In this document: piece after piece, positions 1-5,969 of the stretch | How positions within the stretch are numbered: the first letter of the stretch is position 1 | Layout: every line of letters starts with the position of its first letter | Source: JBFGFG01 sp041627475 | GTDB lineage: Bacteria > Actinomycetota > Nitriliruptoria > Nitriliruptorales > Nitriliruptoraceae | Reading direction: 5' to 3' | Assembly (NCBI GenBank): GCA_041627475.1 | Contig: JBFKQZ010000106.1 | Location: 1-10,151 of the forward strand | DNA length: 10,151 bases | Translations under genes and position numbers: made by a program | Notes under the pieces: generated by a model | Database searches by the model: none | Told to the model about the DNA's origin: nothing | What the model saw: the letters and a program-made list of their open reading frames with translations, nothing else

Positions 1-821
1 ACCCGGATGCGCTGATCGCCGAGGCCGCCGCTGCCGCGGCGGACGCCGACCTCGCCGTCGTGGTCGTCGGGACGAACAACATCGTCGAGTCCGAGGGGCA
101 CGACCGTCCGGACCTCGCACTGCCGGGACGGCAGGACGACGTCGTCGCCGCGGTCGCGGCGGCCAACGAACGGACCGTCGTGGTCGTCAACGCCGGCGCG
201 CCGGTGCTGCTGCCGTGGCGAGAGGACGTCGCCGCCGTCCTGCTCGGCTGGTTCGGCGGCCAGGAGTTCGGCACGGCACTGGGCGACGTCGTCGCCGGCG
301 CGACCGAGCCCGGCGGGCGCCTGCCCACGACGTGGCCGGCACGGGCCGAGGACGTGCCGGTCCTCGACGTCACCCCGACTGACGGCGTGCTCCCGTACGA
401 CGAGGGCATCCACGTGGGCCACCGCGCCTGGCTGCGTGCCGGCACCGAGCCCGCCTACGCCTTCGGGCACGGCCTCGGCTACACGACCTGGGACCTCGGC
501 GGGCCGGAGGTGGCCCGCGACGGGGGGGACCTGGTCGTGACCGTGCCGGTCACCAACACCGGTGACCGCGCCGGTGGAACGGTCGTGCAGGTCTACGCCT
601 CGCGGGAGGACAGCGTCGTCGAGCGTCCACTCCGCTGGCTCGTCGGTCACGCCAAGGTGCGCGCGGACGCCGGAGCGAGCACGCCGGCGGAGGTCCGCAT
701 CGCCCGGCGCCGCCTCGCCCACTGGGACGGTGGCTGGCAGGTCGAGCCCGGCGCCTACGACCTCCACGTGGCCACGGCCGTCGACGCGATCCACCACACC
801 GTGTCGGTGACGTTGGACTGA
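1..821 (+). CDS. Glycoside hydrolase family 3 (beta-glucosidase-like), C-terminal part, 5'-truncated by window
   Basis: The reading frame is open from the window edge (first full codon at base 3) to TGA at 819-821, giving 272 visible residues. The gene starts upstream, so the N-terminal barrel with the nucleophile Asp is not seen. Visible residues 1-150 match the GH3 alpha/beta sandwich domain: VVVGTNN, then ESEGHDRPDLALPGRQ, VVVVNAGAPVLLPW, and GWFGGQEFGTALGDVVAG followed by EPGGRLPTTWP. YDEGIHVGHRAW and AYAFGHGLGYTTW are the usual family signatures. Residues from about 160 to the end form a fibronectin-III-like domain (VTVPVTNTGDRAGGTVVQVY, then ERPLRWLVGHAKV), typical of the GH3 C-terminus. 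The likely general acid/base is a Glu of the ESEG motif (visible residue 29 by analogy with the barley enzyme's TETKG). GH3 enzymes of this architecture release terminal beta-linked sugars, mostly glucose or xylose; the exact substrate cannot be read here. A G7 run at 522-528 stays in frame. The downstream neighbour is convergent and unrelated. Confidence 0.93.
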   Translation, partial: PDALIAEAAAAAADADLAVVVVGTNNIVESEGHDRPDLALPGRQDDVVAAVAAANERTVVVVNAGAPVLLPWREDVAAVLLGWFGGQEFGTALGDVVAGATEPGGRLPTTWPARAEDVPVLDVTPTDGVLPYDEGIHVGHRAWLRAGTEPAYAFGHGLGYTTWDLGGPEVARDGGDLVVTVPVTNTGDRAGGTVVQVYASREDSVVERPLRWLVGHAKVRADAGASTPAEVRIARRRLAHWDGGWQVEPGAYDLHVATAVDAIHHTVSVTLD

Positions 822-823
822 CA

Positions 824-861
824 CGACGACGGGGCCCGCTGGTGCGGTCCCCGTCTCGTCG
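824..861. terminator. Hairpin between convergent genes, likely bidirectional terminator
   Basis: Lying between the GH3 stop (821) and the cupredoxin stop (874), this segment folds into a long GC-rich stem. CGACGA (824-829) pairs with TCGTCG (856-861). CGGGG (830-834) pairs with CCCCG (849-853). CCGC (836-839) pairs with GCGG (844-847) around the loop TGGT. There is a two-base bulge (TC, 854-855) and one C/T mismatch. No T-tract follows on either strand, which is common for actinobacterial terminators. Its role is inferred from the fold and its position between two convergent stop codons. Confidence 0.6.
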
Positions 862-873
862 GTCGCGTCGTCG

Positions 874-1518
874 TCAGCCGGTCACGGTGATGCGGGTGCG
901 CATGCCCGCCGCCCAGTGGCCGGGCACGTGGCAGCCCATCCACAGTTCACCGGCCTCGGTGAACTCGTGGACGAACGAGCCCGATTCCCCGGACTCGAGG
1001 CTGATCATCGAGAGGTCCTCGTGGTGGCCCTCGTCGTCGTGGTGGCCGCCACCAGCGGCCATCTCCTCCTCGTGCTCGTCCTGGACGTGCATGTCACCGA
1101 TGAGCGCCTCGTGCGGTGCCGCGCCCACGTTCTCGAAGACGAACTTCACACGTTCGCCCACGGTGAACTCGAGCTCCTCCACCGAGAACCTGATGTCCTC
1201 CATGTCGATCTCGACGACCCGGTCGACGTCCTCGGCCGTGGCGGCCGCGTCATCGCCCATCTCGTCGTGGTCGGCCATCTCCTCGTCGTCGTGGTCGGCC
1301 ATCTCCTCGTCGTCGTGGTCGGCCATCTCCTCGTCGTCGTGGTCGGCCATCTCCTCGTCGACCGGCTCGTCGTCTGCGGCCGCGCCGGTGCCCTCGTCCT
1401 CAGTCGTCTCCTCGGCAGCGACCGCGTCGGGGTCGGTGGGCTCGTCGGTCGTGCCAGCGCATGCGGTCAGCACCAGGGCCAGTGCACAGCCGGTGAGCAG
1501 GCCTCGTCGGATCGTCAT
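874..1518 (-). CDS. Lipoprotein with cupredoxin (type-1 copper) domain and acidic His/Met repeat linker
   Basis: 214 residues. The start is ATG at 1518-1516, preceded by AAGGA (1525-1529) with six bases between. Residues 1-20 are a lipoprotein signal peptide ending in the lipobox LTAC, with Cys20 the predicted lipidated residue, so the protein should be anchored outside the membrane. Residues 21-97 form a low-complexity acidic linker holding four EEMADHDD-type repeats (55-86). Residues 100-214 look like a cupredoxin beta-sandwich (VEIDMEDIRFSVEELEFTVGE; FVFENVGAAPHEALIGD). The putative copper ligands are His136, Cys196, His201 and Met206. The Cys-x4-His-x4-Met spacing is that of rusticyanin and auracyanin, and longer than in plastocyanin or azurin. 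An inserted loop (about 144-168) is rich in His, Asp and Glu (DEHEEEM, GGGHHDDEGHHED). The probable role is extracytoplasmic electron transfer or copper binding; the redox partner is unknown. The gene stands alone, divergent from an SRPBCC gene. Confidence 0.92.
   Translation of the reverse strand: MTIRRGLLTGCALALVLTACAGTTDEPTDPDAVAAEETTEDEGTGAAADDEPVDEEMADHDDEEMADHDDEEMADHDDEEMADHDEMGDDAAATAEDVDRVVEIDMEDIRFSVEELEFTVGERVKFVFENVGAAPHEALIGDMHVQDEHEEEMAAGGGHHDDEGHHEDLSMISLESGESGSFVHEFTEAGELWMGCHVPGHWAAGMRTRITVTG
1261..1359 (-). repeat. Four perfect 24-bp tandem repeats inside the cupredoxin lipoprotein gene
   Basis: Units at 1264-1287, 1288-1311, 1312-1335 and 1336-1359 are identical at every base and in frame. 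Each encodes one EEMADHDD-type octapeptide (protein residues 55-86, the last reading EEMADHDE). A degenerate half-unit (MGDD) follows towards the C-terminus. Perfect nucleotide identity, with no synonymous drift between units, points to recent expansion or homogenisation by slippage or recombination. The encoded stretch has a metal-binding-like composition (one His, one Met and five acidic residues per unit), but binding is inference. Confidence 0.97.
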
Positions 1519-1675
1519 GGTCGGTCCTTCCCTCCCCACGAGCGTCAGAGCTGGGCCGCGAGGGTGCCAGTGACGGAAGGCCCCCGGTGTCGGGACCAGT
1601 CGCTGCGCCAGCAGACCGGTCGCGCAAGCGGCTCGCGGCGCGCGTCGCCCGGGCAGACTGCCTCCAACTGCCGTC
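1519..1675. other. Divergent intergenic region between cupredoxin lipoprotein and SRPBCC genes
   Basis: This gap of 157 bases must hold promoters for both flanking genes. On the minus strand the only clear signal is a purine-rich Shine-Dalgarno for the lipoprotein (AAGGA at 1525-1529, extended by GGGAGGG upstream). On the plus strand I see no good -35/-10 pair and no strong ribosome site before the SRPBCC start. A short palindrome GACCGGTC sits at 1614-1621 and is not distinctive. I do not recognise a copper-sensor operator (CsoR- or CueR-like dyad). Confidence 0.4.
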
Positions 1676-2107
1676 GTGCGAGGTCGTGTGGAGCCGGTGT
1701 TCGACGCCGAGACGGTCATCTCGGCACCGCGGGAGGCGGTGTGGGCGACGCTGACCGACTGGTCCCGGGCGCCCGAGTGGATGGACGGGGTCGAGGCCCT
1801 GGCTGCCGACGGGCCGGTCGCACCCGGCACCGTGCTCACGTTCACCGCGAACGGCCGGGATCGGCAGTCGTCGATCCTCGACGCCGCACCGAGCGAGGCG
1901 CTGACGATCCGCTCGGTGCTCCGCGGCATCACGGCCGACTACGCCTATGCCCTCGAGGACGTCCCCGGGGGCACACGGGTGTCCCTGGTCGCGACCTGCG
2001 CCACCAGCGGCGTGCAGCGGCTGCTCGGTCCGGTGCTGCGCGACGCGATGCGCCGGACCGACAGTGCCCAGCTCGAGGCGCTGCGGTCCGTCGTCGAGGA
2101 CAGCTGA
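1676..2107 (+). CDS. SRPBCC (START-like / polyketide cyclase-type) small protein
   Basis: Up to 143 residues from GTG at 1676. Start-proximal EPVFDAETVISAPREAVWATLTDW followed by APEWMDGVEAL is the classic first strand and helix pair of the SRPBCC helix-grip fold. The central strands (GTVLTFTANGRDRQSSILDAAP) and the final helix (GPVLRDAMRRTDSAQLEALRSVVED, residues 118-142) complete a roughly 140-residue single-domain protein. Such proteins bind hydrophobic ligands in a cavity; no ligand or reaction can be assigned here. The start is uncertain: GTG at 1676 lacks a ribosome site, while GTG at 1688 (four codons shorter) has GAGG four bases upstream and may be the real one. The stop (2105-2107) is one base from the stop of the convergent NTF2-like gene. 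Confidence 0.85.
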   Translation: MRGRVEPVFDAETVISAPREAVWATLTDWSRAPEWMDGVEALAADGPVAPGTVLTFTANGRDRQSSILDAAPSEALTIRSVLRGITADYAYALEDVPGGTRVSLVATCATSGVQRLLGPVLRDAMRRTDSAQLEALRSVVEDS

Positions 2108-2108
2108 G

Positions 2109-2498
2109 TCAGCGGTCGCCCGCGGCCGCCGCGAGGCGCTCGCCCATGGCGGCGACGGTCGCCTCCAGGCCGCGCAGGGGACGGACCAGCACCGTCAGGT
2201 CGGTGACCATGCCGTCGTCGTCGAAGGTGAGCAGGTCGATGCCCTGGACCTCGCGGTCGCCGACGCGCGTGCGGAACTCGAGGATCTCCCGACCGTCGTC
2301 GGCGGTGAACGCGCCGGTGTAGACGAAATCCTCGAAGACCTGCATCACCGCACCGAGGTAGACCGCGACGGCAGGTCGTCCCTCGACGGGCGCGAAGACC
2401 GCGGGGGAGTGGAAGGTCGCGTCCTCGGTGAGGCAGGCGACCATCGCCTCGACGTCCTCGGCCTCGACGGCGGCGCGGAAGGCGTCGTGGCGGGACAT
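2109..2498 (-). CDS. NTF2-like / SnoaL-like family protein
   Basis: 129 residues from ATG at 2498-2496, preceded by GGAG about six bases upstream. The frame is open further upstream, but that extension is Arg/Pro-rich and unlike the family, so the internal ATG is preferred. MSRHDAFRAAVEAEDVEAMV is the usual N-terminal helix pair (one residue block allocated to a small alpha+beta cone), followed by LTEDATFHSPAVFAPVEGR. VYLGAVMQVFEDFVY, ILEFRTRVGDREVQGIDLL and FDDDGMVTDLTVLVRPLRGLEA form the curved sheet. The order and length match NTF2-like proteins of the SnoaL/ketosteroid-isomerase superfamily, which bind small molecules and include isomerases and cyclases. No catalytic residue set can be assigned confidently, so the reaction is unknown. 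It is divergent from the helicase gene and convergent with the SRPBCC gene. Confidence 0.88.
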   Translation of the reverse strand: MSRHDAFRAAVEAEDVEAMVACLTEDATFHSPAVFAPVEGRPAVAVYLGAVMQVFEDFVYTGAFTADDGREILEFRTRVGDREVQGIDLLTFDDDGMVTDLTVLVRPLRGLEATVAAMGERLAAAAGDR

Positions 2499-2677
2499 GG
2501 TCGCTCCGGGTCGGCTGCGCCGGGCATCCTGCCACCGAGCGGAGCGGGGCGCACGGGCACTCCACACCGGGCCCGGACGGCTGCGTGGGTGGTGCGATCC
2601 GGCCGGGTACACAGCACGCGTGGCCACGACCGGCGGGGACGGTGATCGACGACCAGCACGACCAGGAGGTCGCCCCG
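2499..2677. other. Divergent intergenic region between NTF2-like and DinG genes
   Basis: 179 bases lie between the NTF2-like ATG and the proposed TTG start of the helicase. The perfect Shine-Dalgarno of the helicase is at 2664-2670. A TACACA (2608-2613) could act as a plus-strand -10, but no matching -35 is visible. I looked for an actinobacterial LexA/SOS box (CGAAC-N4-GTTCG) and found none, so there is no sequence support here for SOS control of this DinG-family gene. Confidence 0.4.
2664..2670 (+). promoter_or_regulatory. Perfect Shine-Dalgarno AGGAGGT that places the helicase start at TTG 2678
   Basis: AGGAGGT is followed by seven bases and then TTG at 2678-2680, in frame with the helicase. 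Earlier in-frame GTG codons (2585, 2642) have only poor sites; at 2642 the nearest purine run (GGGGA, 2635-2639) is just two bases away. Protein similarity to the family also begins right after the TTG. This supports a TTG start giving 667 residues. Confidence 0.75.
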
Positions 2678-4681
2678 TTGCACGCCGTCGACCCCGACGA
2701 CGTCGAGCGGGCTCTGCAGGGCATCGTGGGCCGCATCCCCGGCGGCACCGAGCGGCCGCAGCAGGTGGCCATGGCGCGTGCCATCGCGCAGGGCATCAGC
2801 GAGGGCCGCCCCGTGCTCGTCGAGGCACCCACGGGCGTGGGGAAGTCGATGGCCTACCTCGTGCCCGCTGCGCTGGCGTCGGGCAGCGAGCCGGTCGTCG
2901 TGGCCACGGCCACCAAGACGCTCCAGCAGCAGCTCGTCGACAGCGACCTGCCGGCGCTGGCCGAGCAGTTCCCCGGTCTGTCGTACGCGATCCTCAAGGG
3001 CCGCAACAACTACCTCTGCCTGGCGAAGCTCGACGACGCCGAGCAGGGCCAGGCCACCTTCTCGTTCCGTGCCGACGGGGACGAGACCGAGCGGCTGCTC
3101 GAGTGGGCGGCCACGACCGACACCGGTGACGAGGCCGAGGTCCCCGACGGCGTCAGCGGCCGGCTCTTCAACGAGTTCACCGTCGGCCCCCGCGAGTGCA
3201 CGGGTCGCAAGTGCGCCTTCTACGACGACTGCTTCGCCGAGCAGGCGCGGGCCCGCGCGTTCGCCAGCGACATCGTCGTCACCAACGTGCACATGCTGCT
3301 GCTGGACGCCGCGATCGGTGCCGACGACCTCGACGCCGACACCGATCCGTTCGCGTCGCACGACCCGTTCGACCCCGACAGCCGCCCGGCCGGCGGCTAC
3401 GCGCTGCCCCGCCACCGCCTCGCGATCGTGGACGAGGCACACAAGCTCCCCGACATCGCGTCCCGCGTCCTCGGCACGGACCTCAGTGGGGGGCGGCTGC
3501 GGGCCGCTGCCCGCACGATCGCACCGATGGTGGACGACGACACGGTCGCGACGCTCCGGGACGACGCCGCGCTGCTGGAGGACCACTTCGACCGCTGGGC
3601 CGAGGACGACGAGGGTCGGCTCGAGCTCGGCGACGAGACATGGGCCGGGGTCCTGCGGCAGGTGGCAGGTCACGTGAGCGCCGCACGCAGCGAGGTCGAC
3701 CGACACGAGGCCGACGACGAGAAGGGCCAGGCCCGGCGCGAACGTGCGCGGCTGGCGCTGACGAGCCTCTCGGCCGACATCCAGGCGCTCGCCGCGGCGA
3801 CCGCGGGCACGGTCGTCTGGGTCGAGGGGTCGTCCGGGCGGCGCCGCCCCTCGATGACGTCGGCGCCGATCGACGTCGCCCCGCTGCTGCGGCGGCTGCT
3901 GTTCGACGACCGTGTCGTCGTCGCCACCTCCGCGACGCTGGCGGTCGGCGGGACCTTCGAGCACGTGACGCACCAGTTCGGGCTCGACGACCGGCACGAC
4001 CCCCTGACGCTGCAGGTCGGGTCGCCGTTCGACCACCGGGCCAACTCACTGCTCTACGTCCCCAAGCAGTGGCCGGACCCGCGGCACCCGTCGTGGCCGC
4101 AGCGCTACCGCGAGCTGGCGCTGCGGTTCGTCCTCGCCGCGGGCGGTCGGGCAATGCTGCTCCACACCAGCTACCGCAACCTCGACGCCACGGTCGAGTG
4201 GATCCGGCCGCGGCTCGAGGACGCCGGTATCACCCTGCACGTCCAGGGCGAGGCGCCGACGGGCCGGCTGATCGAGCGGATGCGGGCCGACGAGACCTCG
4301 GTGCTGGCGGGCACGACCAGCTTCTGGGAGGGCGTCGACGTGCCGGGGGACAGCCTCGGCCTCGTCGTGATCGACAAGCTGCCGTTCCCGCGACGCGGCG
4401 ACCCGCTGCTCGACGCCCGCCGTGAAGCGGTCGAGGCCGCGGGCGGCAGCGCCTTCGAGGAGGTGGACATCCCGGCCACGGCGACGCTCCTGGCGCAGGG
4501 GGCGGGGCGCCTGCTGCGACGCGTCGACGACGTCGGCGTGGTCGCGGTGATGGACTCGCGGCTGGCGACCCGTCACTACCGGCGCCCGATCCTGGCGACG
4601 CTGCCACCGTTCTGGCGGACGATCGACCCCGACGAGGTGGAGCAGTTCCTCCGCACCCGCCTCCGTGGCGAGGACGCCTGA
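2678..4681 (+). CDS. dinG: DinG/YoaA-type ATP-dependent DNA helicase with Fe-S cluster (XPD-like)
   Basis: 667 residues from TTG at 2678 (see the ribosome site entry), close to the 640-720 usual for the family. Superfamily 2 motifs are in order: Walker A APTGVGKS (50-57), DEAH (252-255), SATL (418-421), SFWEGVDVPGD (around 548-558), VVIDKLPFPRRGDPL, and motif VI QGAGRLLRR (607-615). Four cysteines, Cys114 (GRNNYLC), Cys174, Cys179 and Cys185 (ECTGRKCAFYDDC), lie between motifs Ia and II, as in the 4Fe-4S domain of XPD, DinG and YoaA. The family unwinds DNA 5'-to-3' and resolves R-loops, forked or G-quadruplex structures during replication and repair. All key residues are present, so it should be active. 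The stop codon is one base from that of the convergent PAS protein gene. Distinguishing DinG from YoaA orthology would need a tree. Confidence 0.94.
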   Translation: MHAVDPDDVERALQGIVGRIPGGTERPQQVAMARAIAQGISEGRPVLVEAPTGVGKSMAYLVPAALASGSEPVVVATATKTLQQQLVDSDLPALAEQFPGLSYAILKGRNNYLCLAKLDDAEQGQATFSFRADGDETERLLEWAATTDTGDEAEVPDGVSGRLFNEFTVGPRECTGRKCAFYDDCFAEQARARAFASDIVVTNVHMLLLDAAIGADDLDADTDPFASHDPFDPDSRPAGGYALPRHRLAIVDEAHKLPDIASRVLGTDLSGGRLRAAARTIAPMVDDDTVATLRDDAALLEDHFDRWAEDDEGRLELGDETWAGVLRQVAGHVSAARSEVDRHEADDEKGQARRERARLALTSLSADIQALAAATAGTVVWVEGSSGRRRPSMTSAPIDVAPLLRRLLFDDRVVVATSATLAVGGTFEHVTHQFGLDDRHDPLTLQVGSPFDHRANSLLYVPKQWPDPRHPSWPQRYRELALRFVLAAGGRAMLLHTSYRNLDATVEWIRPRLEDAGITLHVQGEAPTGRLIERMRADETSVLAGTTSFWEGVDVPGDSLGLVVIDKLPFPRRGDPLLDARREAVEAAGGSAFEEVDIPATATLLAQGAGRLLRRVDDVGVVAVMDSRLATRHYRRPILATLPPFWRTIDPDEVEQFLRTRLRGEDA

Positions 4682-4682
4682 C

Positions 4683-5846
4683 TCAGTCCGTCGACTCGTG
4701 GGTGTCGGGCAGGGCGTTGCTGAGCAGGACGCGGAACGACGCGCCGCCCGACGGGGTGTCCTCGACCCAGGCTCGGCCGCCGTGCATCCGGGCGAACACC
4801 GCGACCAGCGAGAGGCCGAGGTCGTCGCCGTTCGCTTCCTCGCCGCCGCGTCCGGTCCCGAGGAAGGGAGAGAACATGACCTGGCGCACGTTCTGGGTCA
4901 GCTCGTAGTCACTGACGTCGAGGTACAGCTCCACGTCGACGCCCCGGGCGATCGTGCCGATCCGCAGCGTCGCCGCCGGTGGCCCGTACTCGACCGCGTG
5001 GGTGACGAGCTCGACCAGGACCCGCGCCAGCTGCATCGGGTCGGCGTGGACCCGTGTGACGGCGAAGTCGAGGTCGACCACCGCAGGCAGTGGTCCGAGG
5101 TCGCGCAGCGTCTGCTTGGTGATGTCCGGGAGGGAGACGTCGGACCGGTGCACGCTCGGGCCCTCGAGCTGGAGCTGGCCGAGCTGCAGCAGCGTGGGCA
5201 GGAGGCGCCGCAGCCGCAGCACCTGCCGGGCCGCGCGCTCGAGCATGGTGCGGGCGACCGGCGTGGCCAGCGCCGTCCGGTCCTCGAGCAGCGAGTCGAT
5301 CGTCGACGCGATGACCTGCAGCGGGGCGCGCATGTCCTGTGCGGCCGACCCGAGCAGGGTCGCCTGCCACTCGGCGAGCGAGCGCAGCGCGGCGGCGTCG
5401 CCCTGCGAGTCCTCCAGCAGACGGTTGAGCCGGTCGCGGACGAGCTCGAGGGGCATGGCGTCCCACAGCACCCAGCGCAGGTCACCGTGCTCGGCATGGG
5501 CGTGGGCCGGCTCGATGCTCGTCAGGACCCGTGGCTCGGTGGCCTCGTCGCACAACCGGACCTCCCACGAGTGGATGCCCTCCCCACGCCCGGCCCGTTC
5601 GAGCTGCTGGGCGAGGCCGTCCCGGTCGTCGGGGTGGAGGAGCTCGGCGATCGTGCGGCCGGTCAGCGTGTCACCGCGGAACAGCTCCCGCGCGCGCTCG
5701 TTGGCCAGCAGGACCGACCCACGGGCGTCGGTCAGCAGGTACGGCTCCGGCGCCCCCTCGAACAGCGCGCGGTACTCGTCACGCGACCATCCGCCGCCGC
5801 CCGTCTCGGGTGGTGGTTCGTGGCTCGCGCCGTCGTCGTGGTGCAC
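4683..5846 (-). CDS. PAS-domain protein with degenerate histidine-kinase core (probable pseudokinase)
   Basis: 387 residues from GTG at 5846-5844, with TGGAG seven bases upstream. No membrane segment is visible, so it is probably cytosolic. Residues 22-130 form a PAS domain (YRALFEGAPEPYLLTDARGSVLLANERARELF; LHPDDRDGLAQQLERAG; EPAHAHAEHGDLRWVLWDAM). Residues 133-220 form a dimerisation helical hairpin, and 255-380 an ATPase-like domain. The core is eroded. The H-box reads AAQDMRAPLQVI, with Gln170 where the phosphorylated His should be. The N-box reads ELVTHA, with His283 replacing the invariant Asn. The G1 box is DYELT, keeping Asp313 but losing both glycines. The G2 box is GDDLGLSL instead of GxGLGL. 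The end (HGGRAWVEDTPSGGASFRVLL) is well conserved. It cannot autophosphorylate in the normal way, so a signalling or binding role is inferred. The phosphotransferase gene lies upstream in the same direction, but a 123-base gap with a promoter-like site separates them. Confidence 0.9.
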   Translation of the reverse strand: MHHDDGASHEPPPETGGGGWSRDEYRALFEGAPEPYLLTDARGSVLLANERARELFRGDTLTGRTIAELLHPDDRDGLAQQLERAGRGEGIHSWEVRLCDEATEPRVLTSIEPAHAHAEHGDLRWVLWDAMPLELVRDRLNRLLEDSQGDAAALRSLAEWQATLLGSAAQDMRAPLQVIASTIDSLLEDRTALATPVARTMLERAARQVLRLRRLLPTLLQLGQLQLEGPSVHRSDVSLPDITKQTLRDLGPLPAVVDLDFAVTRVHADPMQLARVLVELVTHAVEYGPPAATLRIGTIARGVDVELYLDVSDYELTQNVRQVMFSPFLGTGRGGEEANGDDLGLSLVAVFARMHGGRAWVEDTPSGGASFRVLLSNALPDTHESTD

Positions 5847-5888
5847 GGAGGGGCTCCAGTCGGGTCGCCCCGGTCGAGGTCAACGATC

Positions 5889-5917
5889 ACCGTGTCCGGT
5901 ATGTCCGGATACGTCAA
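5889..5917 (-). promoter_or_regulatory. Candidate promoter of the PAS pseudokinase gene with overlapping dyad
   Basis: On the minus strand TTGACG (5917-5912) is followed, 17 bases on, by CACGGT (5894-5889), a partial -10 keeping the A2 and T6 positions. The spacer contains an inverted repeat TCCGG-N5-CCGGA (5895-5909), which also reads as a direct repeat of TGTCCGG at 9-base spacing. Transcription would begin about 35 bases before the GTG start. The -35 match is good and the -10 weak; the dyad could be an operator. The rest of the 5847-5969 gap shows nothing further. Confidence 0.35.
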
Positions 5918-5969
5918 GATCGTCGTCGCCATCGTCGCGCATCCGGGCGCGCAGACGGGCGACTCGCCG

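Noticed and set aside
522..528. G7 homopolymer in the GH3 gene as a frameshift or phase-variable site
   Set aside because: The frame stays open and family motifs continue correctly on both sides; a seven-base G run is not unusual at this GC content.
1264..1359. Possible CRISPR-like or minisatellite regulatory repeat
   Set aside because: The units abut with no spacers, are in frame and encode a regular octapeptide, so this is a protein-coding tandem repeat.
1519..1932. N-terminal extension of the cupredoxin lipoprotein to a start at 1932
   Set aside because: The extension would bury the signal peptide and lipobox inside the protein and run antisense to the SRPBCC gene. The ATG at 1518 has a good ribosome site and yields a proper lipoprotein signal.
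2105..2111. TGAGTCA as a transcription factor site (it resembles the eukaryotic AP-1 motif)
   Set aside because: The sequence is fully explained by two stop codons in convergent orientation one base apart, in a bacterial context.
2499..2677. SOS/LexA control of the DinG-family gene
   Set aside because: No CGAAC-N4-GTTCG-like palindrome is present in the upstream region.
2345..4036. A 563-codon minus-strand open frame antisense to the helicase
   Set aside because: It lies opposite a helicase with every motif intact, has no ribosome site or recognisable domain, and is explained by high GC content.
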